This document shows positions 1 through 13,900 of a stretch of 64,000 nt of DNA, in pieces; within the stretch, counting starts at the first letter, position 1; every line of letters begins with the position of its first letter. The stretch covers positions 14,599,501 through 14,663,500 of the forward strand of contig NC_073356.2 in assembly GCF_027580225.2 (NCBI RefSeq). Direction: 5' to 3'. Below the pieces are notes generated by a model. That model saw nothing but the letters and a program-made list of their open reading frames with translations. It had not been told where the DNA came from and searched no databases. The position numbers and the translations under genes were made by a program. Origin of the DNA: Misgurnus anguillicaudatus. Its lineage: Eukaryota; Chordata; Actinopteri; Cypriniformes; Cobitidae.

Positions 1-197
1 TGAGTATTCACAAAGAATTTAATACACTTCAATCAAATAATTTTAAAGTAAGTCACCTATTTTTTGCATTTTCAACAGTTCATGATTGTTTTAAGTAAAT
101 TGTACTTTACTGAAGTTGGTAGCTTGCTATTAAAGTCATTGTTTTCTGGTTGGCAAATTTTTTCCTATGCATGGTGGCCGAAACTCTTACACAATAT

Positions 198-635
198 CAG
201 TGGCGGCTTTTTTCGAGGGCGCTCGATGCAAAGTTCATCACAACATGTATGTAGTCCGTCATGTGTGTGGTTCATTATGTCAAAATATGTGTTCTGCGCA
301 TTGAGATATCCTATGTGCATCACATGTTTTGTCAAAATAAGGGTTTATGATAAAAGAGACACTCGCGTTTGCCAGACACTCGCATAATCTCACGCGTAAT
401 TAGAGTTTAGTGTTAAGTGAGTGTCTTGCATGTATTTTGTGAACGTGAGCGTCTCTTTTATCATAAACGGTTTTAACGCGTGTGCAGCAGGCACTTATTT
501 TGACAAAACACGTGATGCACATGGTTCACATGACGCAACAAACACATATTTTGAAAACACGAGCAACACACATGTCACTCCGAACTCTTATTTTGAATTT
601 GTGCCCCTCTGATGAGCAGTCCCGAGCCGCCACTG
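198..635. mobile_element. hAT-type MITE with 8-bp target duplication
   Basis: The ends are inverted repeats beginning CAGTGGCGGC and ending GCCGCCACTG. The 8 bases just outside each end are identical (CACAATAT at 190-197 and at 636-643), the target duplication typical of the hAT superfamily. The inside is itself roughly palindromic: blocks around 330-365 and 445-475 mirror each other (TTTATGATAAAAGAGAC and its complement). There is no transposase, so it is non-autonomous. It sits in the thbs3 intron after coding exon 4. The 107- and 63-codon reading frames over it are by-products of the repeat. Confidence 0.85.
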
Positions 636-854
636 CACAATATACTAATTATTTCTGAAAATGGGGAACAAAATCTTCAATGGAGCAAGATATGTCCCTC
701 CACAAAGGCGTTTTCATTACCACAAGAGGGCAGTGTGACATTACAGATGACATTACATTGTAAATCAGTCAGATGTACAGTATGTTTATGATATACAGTA
801 TGCATTTTAATACATTTAAGGTCTATGAGCGGCAGTCAGAAGAGTCAATCATAC

Positions 855-3800
855 CTGCATTGTTTATAGCTGAATCTCCTTGGATTGGACAGTCAATAAG
901 AAGACCAGCTGTAGCCAGAGATCCCCCCAGCGCCAGTTTAACAGACTCCACTGAGCCCTGAAATATTAAAAAGGAATTTACACTTTTTTAAACATTTTGT
1001 ACATCTTCCCACAGTCAAATCTACAGCTTCATCAAAATAAGTGTCTCATGGGATAACCAGAACAATACGGTACAGTCAGGTTTTTAAGACTGGGAGAAGT
1101 CATATCTACTCTTTATTTGAACAAATCACCTGTATCCTGGCGTAAGACTTCTGTCCGGTGCGAACATCCACCGATTCAGCTTTCGACGGAAGGCCGACAA
1201 ATGAAGGAAGACCCTGAGCAGAGTCGACCAATCGGCAGTTCACGTAAAGTTCAAGGTTTATGTGATTTTTTCTCAGGCCACCCACTCTGAGAATGAGTGA
1301 CTGTGCGCGTCCCTCAGCAAGGAGAGGATTTTGTAAATTGACAGAATGGGCTTTTCCATCAGACCGCAAGTATCGAACAAGTACTGAAATAGGCGAAAGC
1401 AAACATTTAGCCCTGGTACAGCCATAAACGATTCATTTCACAAAATGTACGTAAATGATATAGTGACTAAAACATGCTCCTACTTTTGTTGATCTTGCCT
1501 ATGGCAGCAATCTCCAGGTACTTCTTGTTGTCCTCCTTGTCGTAGAGGCCAAACAAAACCCCGCCGAGTTTGGGTGGCAGCATGAAAGTGGAGGTGATGT
1601 ACAGATCTCCCACTGTCTGCAGCGCTCCAGATAAATTCTCTATAGCTGCAGCCGTCTGATGAGCGTCATTTAACGCCAACAAATTTATCACTAAGAGAGA
1701 GAAATAATTTTTTTAATAATAGGTTTGAAAAAATGCTTTATTGAAGACTCTCTGTATAAATTGTTATTTGGGGAACCAAAAATGGTTCTTTTATGGCATC
1801 TTTATTTTAGTTCTGGTTACTCTTTCTCCCCCCTGAATCCTGCTGTCTGATAGGCTGTCTCTGTTCTGGGCGGACAACCAAAGACCAACACAACACACAT
1901 TTCCTTTAGATAGCTAATGTTGACTTTTGGGGGGAGGCAACAGCAAGCAGGGTCTGTGAAGTGGTTTAGCTGTCTGCCATAGCACCGCTGCACAGCACGC
2001 CATCCTAGGATTCCAGCTGTTTATTTGTGTCTTTGCAGTGTGCTTGAAAAGCATGAAGGGATGAGTTTGGTATGCTGAGCAAAGTTCTCTAAACTATCTG
2101 TGAAAAGGTAATTAATGTTAAACAGCAAATCAACCTCATACAAACTGTGCTGGATTGAGTCAAAAAGTGAAAAATGATTTAAAAGGAGAATAAAAGTGTT
2201 TGCAACCTCACTGTTTTCTGCAGCTGATGGAAATGCGGCAAACAAGGATTCTGCTGTCAAGTCTACACAGCCAAGTTTCTAAAAACCAAGCATCATATAG
2301 AAGGCAAGAGTATACAAACTTTGTTATGTATGTAAGGGAGAATGTATAGGCCAGTGTATCTCAATTTTGGATCTTCGAGTACCCCCTTCCAGAATGTTTT
2401 AGATGTCTCTTTTATTAACACACATGATTTAACTCATTAGCTTGTTAGGGAGACATTTTGGAAGGAGGCTGATGAGTTGTTCAGGTGTTTTGAATAAGGA
2501 GACATCTAAAACTTTCTGGGAGGGGGTCCTCGAAGACAAGGATTGTGAAACACTGGTATGGGCAGCCAGTTGTTTTCACAGAAATAAGCAGTGTGATACA
2601 AGACTGTATATGAAGAGTTTCGTTGCAAAACGAGATAATCACCGTTTTTTTAATTGTTCAGAAATCTAGTTTTTTGGTTGTTCATTCCAATTAATTTGAA
2701 TGCAAATGCAGTTGGTTTGTTTTTTTTTAAAACTTAATAAATTAAAAAATTCAGCTAAGTAGCACCATAAAACAAAAGAATAACATGATAACATAATAAT
2801 AAACATGTTTTGACAAAAATGTTAAAAAATGGATTTATCTCGTTTTGCAACGAAACTCTTCATATATATATCCTGATCACACTGTTTAGGCTTATTTCTG
2901 CGATAACAACCGGCTGTTTGCTGCCTGTACATTATCCCGCTTATTACACAGTTATTTACCTACTAACGATAACGAATGCAGACCTTTTGCGAGGAAAACC
3001 TGTTTACTTTCGATTTTAGGAGAAGACAAGAAGTTAAAATGTAAAAAAAACACTACTTGGGTTAATCATTTGTAAAAATAATGTCATATATGTTATTAAA
3101 ATACATATTTATTACACTGTAAAAATATTTACTGCCTTAAATTTTTTTTGTTAAATCAACTCAGATTTATAAGTCATGTCAACAGAGATGAGTTGTCACA
3201 ACTTATAAAATAAAGTTGAGAAAAGTCAACTTAATTTTATAAGTTATAACAACTCACCTGTAGTTATAACAACTCATCTCTAGTCAAGATAAATAATAGT
3301 AAGTTGAAATTACTTGTAAATCCGAGTTTATTCAACAAGGAAATTTGGGGCAGCAAAGTATTTTTTACAGTGTAATTTTTGTGTAATATTAAACTTTACC
3401 TGGCAAAATGATTTGTTGCATTCGTGTTACCGTGTTTTATTAGTTTTGAGCGGTTGTTATCTGGGAATAACAAACCTGCAAATGTTGGCCAATTAAGCAT
3501 TCAAAAGAGCCGTGTTATAATGAAATGGGAGAAAAGTTTGTCACTCTTCTCTGCAACAAAAACTAAAATTTGACATTAAACTAAAACTCAAATCATAAAA
3601 CTGACAACTTATTGGTTGCCGTGCAGTATTGCTCATGAACGAGTTTTACACATCATCCTGTGCCCTTCTACAACATCCCGTTAATAGAAGATAAGCGTGG
3701 AATTTGCTCCAGATCCAAGTCATTATGGGAGAATCCAGTACCAGCAGTGAAAGACAAAGTCTACTTTATATCTACTTTATGTATTAATGTCTAATCTGCT

Positions 3801-5233
3801 TTTTCTGGGACTCGATATGATCCCGATCGTTCATGGGATCCGACCATTGTTCTCACAACAATGATGATGAGGTGAAGAATAGGTAGTAGTTTAGATGATC
3901 ACATTATGTGATGGGAAGGCACAATGTAACTCTATCGCTATATATAATTGAAAGGTGAATAAAGGTGCCTTCAGGGCTTGTGAAAGTGCAAATGCATGTT
4001 GTACAGAGGGAGCATTGCTCCAACTTTGTATCCAATGGCATAAAATACTCATAATAAGCCCAATTGGTACCAACAACCCTAAGGTCATAGGTTCAAGTCC
4101 CAAGAGATATATAGGCTAATGCTGTGCCTACAAAGATAATTCATGCAACTGTTTAAGCTAAATGTGTTTATAAAAAGAAAAAGAAATGAAATACTTGTTC
4201 ATAACTTAATTCTAAAAAGTAATTATATATTTTTTTTAAATCTGCCTTGTTCCTTTCTGTATGACTCCTCAAAGGGTCATTCCTCATCTGATATCTGATT
4301 CCAAATCCAAATGGGGAAAGGAACTGTCTTCCATTTTCTCCGTAGATTACAGTATCCTTTGTGGACTCAGGCATCTTTGAAAACTTAAAGGATTTTACAC
4401 TTTAGTGAATGTTAAACTATATTGTCATTAATATTTGACCCCAAGCAAGCTTATGTCATAACGCTGATGTTTTACACGCCAATAAACACAGAGTAGACAA
4501 CAACTTTTCCAATACTTTAATGTGTTTTTTATGTTTGGAGTTACAAGAAAAGTATTTATGGTATAAAGAAAAAATTAAGTGTTCTGCAATTTTTCAATGT
4601 CACTAATTTTATGCATCTCTGTGGTTGTTCAATTGACTTAAAGAATGAAAACAGTTGATTTGCTTTATAAGCCAACATCACTAACGTTACTGCATTACTT
4701 CTGTAACATTAACAAGATGTAGAGGCATTATTTTTACGACTTTCATTGATTTGCATCAGCCTACATTATCTCACTGAGTTTTATGGGCATCGGAGAGACA
4801 ATGGAGGTGAATTAAAGTGAGGAGTGAAGAGTGCAAGTAACCTATTGACCCCATCAGTGAGTATTTAACACTAAGTTTCAATAAACGTCACACCACCCAC
4901 CACCAACTGTTGTCAACATGACATACAATTCTTTTTACTGTTAGCATGTGTATTTTCTCAGTTTCTCTACCATTTCTTTTTCCTCATTTCTACAGAGTTT
5001 TGTCTACTGTTTCTGTAGTGTAAAGCTGCTTTGCAACAATCCAAAATTGTGAAATTGATATTGAAATACGATTTAATTGTAGCATTGAAAGTAACATTTA
5101 GACGTAAAAGTAATAAGTAATATATTAAGATTTATGAGAATTAAATAATCAACCCACCTTTGAATTCAGATGATGCGGCGAAGTGGCCAAAAAACGCAAC
5201 ACACAGGACAAGCAGATTTGCCCTCAGCTCCAT
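855..5233 (-). CDS. thbs3: thrombospondin-3, N-terminal part (four exons; continues beyond the left edge)
   Basis: Encodes the start of a secreted, calcium-binding, pentameric extracellular-matrix glycoprotein. Coding exons on the minus strand are 5158-5233, 1484-1690, 1130-1383 and 855-957, with GT-AG junctions and matching phases (1, 1, 0, 1). Exon 1 begins with ATG and encodes a hydrophobic signal peptide (MELRANLLVLCVAFFGHFAA). Exons 2-4 encode the laminin-G-like thrombospondin N-terminal domain, including FMLPPKLGGVLFGLYDKED, VRTGQKSYARIQ and LGGSLATAGLLIDCP. The neighbouring metaxin-1 gene supports THBS3 over THBS4/COMP. Coiled-coil, EGF, type-3 and C-terminal domains must lie left of base 1. 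Intron 1 (1691-5157) is full of MITEs. Family assignment is firm; the a/b teleost paralogue is not resolved. Confidence 0.93.
2351..2556. repeat. foldback MITE in thbs3 intron 1
   Basis: Inverted arms begin CCAGTGTATCTCAA and end ATTGTGAAACACTGG. The inner parts also pair: TTTTAGATGTCTC near 2397 against GAGACATCTAAAA near 2500, and CTTCGAG against CTCGAAG. It is a palindromic non-autonomous element without coding capacity. Confidence 0.7.
2610..2863. mobile_element. 254-bp MITE, copy 1 (second copy at 29359-29613)
   Basis: Inverted ends are ATGAAGAGTTTCGTTGCAAA and its complement. An almost equally long copy lies at 29359-29613 with the same interior. The flanks (about 2560-2609 and 2864-2925) are also inverted repeats of each other (CAGAAATAAGC against GCTTATTTCTG), so it seems to sit in the middle of a larger foldback element. 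Confidence 0.8.
3112..3375. mobile_element. MITE with TTACACTGTAAAAA ends
   Basis: Starts TTACACTGTAAAAATATTT and ends AAGTATTTTTTACAGTGTAA. The interior repeats CAACTCA/TGAGTTG blocks in both orientations. This is a common teleost type of non-autonomous element. It has no coding capacity and lies in thbs3 intron 1. A shorter relative is at 29637-29787. Confidence 0.75.
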
Positions 5234-7936
5234 CTTCAAAAAGTTATCCCGGTTCCAGTTGATATTAGCCTATTATCATAAAACCGACCGGAATAAATCC
5301 AGCTCCTGAACATAAATCCGATTGATTCTGACCTGAGATCAGACCGGGGTTCACTGTTCCTTGAGACTGCAGAACTCAACACTCCAGCACGGTTTATCCC
5401 AAATGGCTCTCTCCCGCTGCGTACAGCACGAGCTCCTCGTGGACTATTGAATTTCACAAAGCAAATAAAAATATTTTGGAAACCTTTTTTTAAATTACTG
5501 AGACCTAAAAATAGATGGTCGAGTTCATACGAAAACAGGGTAAGATATAAAAAGTGCGAATTATTTCTACGACTTTTAAGAGTCCCTAACTTTGAGCGCA
5601 ATTTTTTAAAGGTTTTGTGTGTTTTTATAAATTATTTGTCATACAAAAATCTATTTTAAAATGTTAAATAATGAAAATACTCGTGTCGCTGTAGCTTTGA
5701 TCGCTAAATAAAAGCGGGCGTTACAGTTGCTATGGTTACCCACCCAAGCTACGCAAGATTCACATTTTTTGTGTGCCTATTTTTTATTAATACCAATTCT
5801 TGTTTTAGACTTTCTTTGAAAGAAGGACTATGCACACATTGAAACGTATAAATGTCACTAACGTTACATGGGGAAAAATCAATTGCATGGCATCACAATC
5901 TATGACTTTTTTCAATACTTTTAAGCGATCACTTACGAAAAAAAATATTTAAATAAAACAAAATAAAATCATGGTTACTATAGTTAATAATGGTTAACAC
6001 AATTTCCTGCAGTGACACCATTGTTTTATTTTTACAAATGATAATCAATACACCAAAACATGATTACTACACTTTTACTATAATAAAACCATGGTTAATT
6101 TAAAAAAAGACTGCAATCACTTCATAATCATTAGACCAACAAGATTTTTGATATATTCCCTTTAAGTTCACAAATGTGTCCTATTAACACATAACCACAG
6201 GTGTAGTTTATCACATAAGCACCAGATGTGTTTAACTAATGTTTGACCAACAGAAAACATAATACTCAATAAAATAAATGACTGAGGTCTGGCATCATTT
6301 GTTTGCTTACAATGTAAATGTAATATAGTTACATTCATACAAGTGTCCACATACTTTTGGGGGGCACTTAAGGCAGATGGAACCATGAAATCGAGGCCTC
6401 ATGATAAAGCAGTTCAAAACAATGACAGAAATAGTAATTTATACTTCTCTTTGCCATTGAGCCATTTTCATTAAACTGAGAATGGCCTTGGTTGACCCAA
6501 TACAGCCAGTGTTGAGTTTTCCTACTGATATTTGAAAAAACACTCTCACATTACAAAGAAAACACAGACAGCACTAAACCCAGGGGATGTGGATGGCAGC
6601 AATTTTAATCTAAATGCTGAACTTGATACTTGAATGCTGTAATTGGAAAAAGATCACAAATTATGCTAAGGCTTTATCCGAAGTTTGCAATGCAAAATAA
6701 ATATAAAGTTTATTAGTAATACACATGCAACCTGTGTGAACATCCCACCACACACAAGTACCAGTATATACTGTACCAGAAAAACTGACAATTGCTCCTA
6801 ATGCTACAATAAGGTTGCATTTGATACATTAGTCAATGCATTATCTAACAATGAACAATATTGATTATCAGCATTTATTATTCTTTGTTAATGTTAATAC
6901 AATTGTTCATCTTAGTTCATTGTGCATTTTAAAAATGTATTAGTAAATGTAACCCCATTGTAAATCATCACCATACAACCTTTAAACTATGCAGTTTATT
7001 GTTACAATTATAAAAATACTACTTTGAACATACTCATGCTTACCTTTATTTATTATTAATCAGCAAAATACACACACACACACAAAAATATTTACGATTT
7101 CTGTCTTAATTATACGATTGTGTTGGTGACCTACAGTAAACTTGCATTTTAGGATTTTGGGGAAAAGCCCACTGAGGTGAAGTAGAGGTCCGACCTCAGA
7201 GCAGCAAAACAGACGACCCCATCATGCCTTGGGTTTCCGGTAAGAGACATCGATGGAGCAGGCCGGCTGTATAATAGCCACAGGCTCCAATTTAACCTCA
7301 AGGTTTGACATGAAACAATAAAGCTCTTCTTAGAAGTCCTCTGGAGACCTCTAAAATCTGCCTGATTTATAAAGGTTTGGGTCTTGAGTAGCTTTCAGAA
7401 AGCTCCCAGATGGATGGTTTTAGATAAGCAGTCTATGATGACTTTAGGCAAGTTTTCTGTTTTGGAAAATGTTAATAGCATGTCAGTGTGTTTAGTCTGC
7501 AAGCCACTTTATCTGGTCGATGCAGCAAAATGTAATATTTACAGTATGCTCAAAAGTGTGAGAGCAATGAAGCATAACAGTGCAGCTGTTAAAGTTAAAA
7601 AGCTTGTTTTGCGTTTCTGCGTTTTGAGTACTCTTAGTTTATTTCCATGATGATCTATTTATCACATTAGTAGGAAAAAAATTTGTAAGTATAACTAAAA
7701 GCTTATCTTTTTCTGCAGTAACAGACGAAGAGCTTAACATTAATCGGCAAATCAAAATCCCAGCTGCATGCAAAACCTGACAAAATTAGAAATCATGACA
7801 CTGGAGGATAATATTTTTAATATTAGTATTAACAATAATTATAATTTAAAAAGCACCAATATGGGGCTTGCCTGAAGGTACACAGATTAAAAGTAAATGA
7901 GGTCATAGTTTGTACGTCTCCTCATGCCACTTTCGT
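5234..7936. other. thbs3-mtx1 intergenic stretch
   Basis: Contains the thbs3 5' leader and promoter at the left and the mtx1 3' end at the right. I see no TATA box close to the thbs3 start. Two dispersed repeats are recognisable: a palindromic AAAACCATGGTTA-type repeat at about 5955-6108, and at 6800-6960 a fragment of the family seen again at 31.59-31.78 kb. A short (CA)n run lies near 7071-7083. No further gene is supported; the 121- and 88-codon reading frames resemble no protein I recognise. Confidence 0.6.
7638..7643 (-). terminator. candidate mtx1 polyadenylation signal
   Basis: On the minus strand this reads AATAAA, about 295 bases after the mtx1 stop codon. It is the first canonical hexamer I noticed downstream. 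Position is the only evidence. Confidence 0.45.
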
Positions 7937-10900
7937 TTAGTCCTCATCTTCTTCATCACCCTCATCATCATCATGGCTAGAGTTCCTCAACTGTGGCAGC
8001 TCACGTTTAATGGTAACAATGCCAGTAAGGACGGCATAACCCAGCATGGCTCCCACAGCAAACAGTACAGAAAGGATCTGGTTACGACGCTTGTTGGGCT
8101 CATTGTCAAAATCTCCACCGTCAGGCTGAACATGCATCTTGCGACCCGGAGTATCTGAAATGTAAAGTTATAGTTAAGTTAGTGAGTTTCAAAAGACACA
8201 ATGTGAAAAAATGGTTCTCTTTGCATGCACACTGTCCCTGACCCTAAACTGGAGTCAGATCGGAATTTCACCAAAATCAGACACAATCCAAAATCATCAT
8301 TCTTAGACTGAACCAATTTGAAAAATGTATGCTTATAAAGTAACCTTGTATATCAGAAGGGAAGTAGAGCGTTAGGATGTTGGTGCAGAACTGCTGTAGG
8401 TTGCTCAGAGAGTTAAGGTGTTGCTGGAGCTTTCCATTAGGCAGTTTAATCTTCAAAAGAGGGGCCAAGTGTGCAAACACATACGCATCCAGCGATGATG
8501 GACTAGGATGAAAAAAAAAAGTAATTTTCATACACAAACAGACACATACACAAATGGTGCAAATATAATCAACTGATGTGGCTTACGAATCTCCGAAGAA
8601 GAATTTTTGTGAGGCCAATCTCTGCGATAGGAGAGTCATACATTCAAATGCATCACGATAAAGCTAAGAGCGGAAAGAAAAGAAACATTTTCTTAACATC
8701 CAAGTACATCTGCTTTAGAAAATGGATCATACCCTAAAATAATCATCTTTTCTGTAACTTTCTTCAAAATATATTAAAGTAATGATGGCACAAAGGAGTA
8801 GCTATGGCAATAAGCCATCTGACCTAATTCTTGCTATGTTGTGTAAACACAATGAAGATTCAACAGCAGGGTCAGTGGGTTTTTTGAAACAAAGGTAGAC
8901 CACCAAGAGACAAAACACAGCGTACACAGAGATGACTGTATATGTATATACATATATAAAGCTTCATTTTGCACTAAAAGATTAATTTTGGATAAGCAAA
9001 CCATATTTTCAAACCAACTAGAGCCAAAAAACAATTCAAGTTTTCTGTGCATTGTAAGGGAACTACTTTATTCTAAAACAGCACCCACTTTCAAACCTTT
9101 CATTATTTCAATACTTTTACTACAATGTGTAAGTTTCATTTCATTAAAGTTGAAAAAATGCAAAAAATAAATTACTTTTAAAGTTGCAGTGTGTAATTTT
9201 TAGAAGGATCTCTTGACAGAAATGGCAAATAATATACAAAACTATATTATCAGGGGTGTATTAAGACCTTTTTATAATGAACAGTTATGTTTTTATTACC
9301 TTAGAATGAGACGTTTTTATCTACATAAACAGAGGGTCCCCTTACGTGGAAGTCGCCATTTTGTGACACCATGTTTTTACAGAAGCCCTAAACGGACAAA
9401 CGTTTGTACCAAGTTGTCTCCGACAATGACATGTTTTTACGGTGGCGGCTACCGTAGCTTCTCCATGCGTTTCAAAAGCAAGGGGTGAGCAGTGGACTGA
9501 GCCGTTGGTTGCAATTCGCAACCTCACCACTAGATGTACACACTGCACCTTTAAATGATTATTTCATGTGTGACTCACTCCTAAAAATGCGATGATTTAT
9601 ACAGAGCAAACCATAGCAATGTTTACTGTCTGGCGTGTTTAGCATTTGCCATTTTGACCAAAAGAATATTACATAGTTATGTTTTACAATTTTATTAAAC
9701 CACCATCTTGGCCTTTGTGTCTTGCAGTGTTGCCATGTCCACATCTTTTTGGGCTAAACCACCATATCGTTTTAGCGCTTAACCACTTCTGGCCTTGGCC
9801 CATAAAGTTTTTGGCATTATTGTGGCATTATTGTTTATAGTGGAAAAATGTCTGTAACAACATTTCATTTTTTAAGATAAAGCATTTGGATTTATTTTGA
9901 TTTATTATGTTGTTCTTGTGTCATGTATGCAGATTTTTCTGCAAGATCTGGCAACACTAGTGAGCAAACGCTTTTTCCTCTGTGATTTTCTGGACTGCGC
10001 AAGTATTTAAAAGTGAAGAAGTGACAAACGAATTTAACTGCAGTGTGTACAGGGCTATAGTCATCCCTACTGAAAAGAGCAGTTAAAACCAGCCTAAGCA
10101 TTTTTAGCTGGTTTGAACTGGTCTTTTCAGTAGAGATGTTATACTATTATGCCATTTTTAAGGGTGCTTTATCCCCAACAGTACCTACAATGACTGATTA
10201 GATCATTGGCTTTATTTGCTATATCAGTTCGCATAAATGTTGTTATTTCAAAAGACAAATAAAAAATACTTAACAAATAAACCATACACAACAAAGCCAG
10301 GAATGCGTATTAGTTAGCTAAATATCAACAACTTTATGTCATAATACATCACATTCTGTTACTGGTGGCTGGTTTTCTAACCTCTTTCTCCAGCTGTTCA
10401 CCAGGTTCGAGGACTGGGTCGCCCCTCACAAGTCTCAGTCTCTCCAGCTGTTGGCTGTGCATGCGGTTGGGCAGCAGGAAGTTGAGAGGAAAGGGGATGT
10501 TTTCCGCATACCAGCACCGTGTAACGTCCACATAATTTTTAGAGTCTATCCACAATGTGTAGACCTGATCAAAAATAAGGTTTAAGAACCATATGAAGGA
10601 TTACTTGTCTCGTAAATTTTACTAAATTAAGCTGCAAAAAATCTGTTAACATCTTTAATATGGAGTTTTAAACGGGGGAAACAGGATGTGTAAACATGAA
10701 ATGATGTTCCCAGGGGGACAATAAACGATCAATCAGCAGAAAGTATTTGAACATATACACAAACTTTACAAGCACTGTTCAAACACATTCAACAGCTTTC
10801 AAAGGCTTAATCCTGGAGTATAGTCTGTTTTTTACATGTACGCAAACATATGCGCACGGTCGAATGCACAGCCTTGCAAAGTATAATTTATTTGACTCAT

Positions 10901-13900
10901 ACGCTGTGAATCTAGGGGTCCGTTTACATGACCGCATGACCGCGTTTTGGGGTACTGGCATTTTTTGCCACTTTATAGTCCAGGGTCACTCGATGCTTTT
11001 GTCGTCTTGATTGTTTGTATTTATCGCTCTGAAGAAAAATGCATATGTGCCTAGTGTTTCTTTAAGCAGTAACATCGCCATCTACAGGCCTGGCATGCAT
11101 TAACACGTTTTTAGATGAATTAGTGGATCTGTATTTTTGACATTTGATACAGATAACATTCACAGCTTTTCTTTTCAAACTGCTTTGAAACAGATGTCAT
11201 TGGGGGAGGACGTTTTTGGTATGACCTTTAAGAAATGGGACGTCTATTTACTCGGTTGGTTGAATTTAACTTTCCCTAGAGACATAAAATACTAGTACAA
11301 CAACAGGGTGCCTCTAACTCAAAGGCTGAGAGAGAGATCCTTGTCCCAGTAGGCTTTCCATAATTTTAGGACAAAAACGATTAAAAGGTTGTTATACAGG
11401 AAGCCAAACATCTTTATATTATACGCAGGACTTATACATTGCTCATGTCTTTTTTAATCTGAATTCAGAATCGAAACTTTGTTTTATAATCATTTAAATA
11501 TTTCTTTCTCCTCACCAGTGCTGGCAGCAACTTCTCCTCCAGTAGAGACACAAAAGCAAGCGTATCTGCGCCCTCCTTTGCCGATAGGTCGTAGTCTGCA
11601 TTGTACATCTAAAAACACAAGAGACAGACAATCATTCAACTGTCATTATGAAAAGCCAACATTTATACATTTATAAATATAACTATACTTATGTATTGTG
11701 ACATATGCAATAAAATCAGTAATTTGACCACGAAAAAACAGCTGCATTATGACAACAAAGAATATACTGTAGCAAACGAATGATGTGTTTAGACTCGACA
11801 GAGATCCCCCCTCCTGAAAACACCTCTGAATGTCTACAACAATGCCAAAAAACCTCTCTACTTTTTCAATAAGGAGACATTTCTAATTTTCCGTTTTCTT
11901 CCATTTTCTTGGCATACCACTAACAAGCTTTAAAAGCAAAGTTGTACTCATTGCCTATTAAACTCAAACCAGAAGCAATTATTTGGAAACCACTCTGCTT
12001 ACAACATGAGAAGGTATGCCAAGAATACCCATAAAAAACAACCTCAACACAAAATAAACCAAGTGTTAGTTTCCTTTCTTTTAAAATATTCTTTAAATAT
12101 TGTCGCTTTAGCCCCTTACTGTAATCTTAGGATTACAGTGTCCTAAGTCATTGTGTTAGGAAAAATATTAAACCAATGGGCGGGTGATTCTCACGAAACC
12201 ATTGAAACACCACGGCACTAATGATTTTAGCTTTAAAATGTGTAATATAGTAACATTAAAAAGCATCAGAATTAACACAATACTGTGTTCTACCTTGCAC
12301 AATGTGTGATTTCAACATAAGAATTTATAATTGTAAATTTTATCTCATTTTCTGCTGAAATTCTCATTACCGCAATGTGTCCGGCTGTGTTTGAACATGC
12401 GTTATGTTGTAATTTAATCAAATTAACACAAAAATATTGAGAAATAAATAAATGGATGTTTTGCTAGACTACTTTAGATGACAGAAAAAATATTTACTGA
12501 ATATTCATGTATAATAATAATAAAGAAAAATTAGGAAAATGATGTGTCCATGCCTGATGTTCTCATCCTCCGCAACACTTTTTGAGAACAGTTTAAGCAC
12601 ACATACAGAATTTTAATAAAGTTTGATTTTGAGTGACCAAGCACATGGACCAGTTACTTCAAGAAGGCTACCAGGTAAGATCATTTTTTTTACAGTTAAT
12701 TTGAAATATTGTCTTGTCAGAATGCTTACACGACATTTTGATTATCATTACCACAACAGATGCTTATTAAATGTTAATTTAATTAATAGAAGCATAATAC
12801 TTTGATTTTAAATGAATGTGCAGAATCTCCAAATTATGTTCTTTCAGGTTTGTCATGTCATTCTGAAAATATGTCAGTGTTGATGTTTTCTGACTGTTGC
12901 GGTAATGAGATTTTTTAGGACTAATTTTTTAAATTATGTTACAAAAAGTGTTAAATGATAAGTAAAAGTTTTTAAATTAATGTTCCCATTTACTCCAGAC
13001 TTTGTTTTTCAATGTCTGGTGGGAAAAAAAGTAAATTTAAGCAATTTTTACATTTTCATGCTTGACATTTTTAAAACCAAGTTTTCGTGAGTATCACCCG
13101 GACATTTACTTTAAAGATAAAAAGTACAAAAAACTCTTCCGGGCTTCAAATTGTAAGAAAATACACATTATTTTCAAAATAAAGAAAAGGTGTATTTGGA
13201 TACTTTCTGGTTGTTAAAGCTCAGTAAAACGTGTTCACTGCTAATGTGTTGACTTAGTCCAAGTTCATTCCAAAATAAATTTTGATTATAAATCACTTAC
13301 CCCCGTGTCATTCCAAACTAGTAAGTCCTTCGATCGTCTTCTAAATAAATTTTTAAGATATTTTTTATGAAAACCAAGATGCTTGTGACGGTCACGTAGA
13401 CTGCTATTCAAACCCAAAAATAAATAAAAGACACTGCTAAAAAGTTCATGATGTGATATCAGTGGTTCAATCAGAAAACGCACCGACAAAATATTGAATG
13501 AAGTCATTATTTTTGTTTTCTTGCGCACAAGTGTTCTCATTGTTTCACGGGTTTGGAACGACAAGTGATTTATAATAGAATTTTCATTTCGGAGTGAACT
13601 ATCCCTTTTATGAATCAGGTAAACAAAACAAAATAGTAAGTTAACTTTAACTGCATTAAACTGATTGAATAGGTTTTATGTGCATTTAAGGACACTGGAA
13701 AGAGTCAGATTTATCCAGCAGTGCTTTTATCTCACTCACACAGTTAAAACATAAATGGAAGGGAATGCTAACATTGACATCATCTTGCCTGTCTGTTACA
13801 GAGTGTTTGCTGATGTCCTCCAGAAATGTAAAAAAGTTGCTTTGAAACATGTGCATTGGAAAAGACCTATAAATAAAACTAAAGTAAATTGAATCTATGA

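Noticed and set aside
5236..5601. 121-codon minus-strand frame upstream of thbs3
   Set aside because: It is out of frame with the signal-peptide ATG, has no recognisable domain and overlaps the presumed 5' leader.
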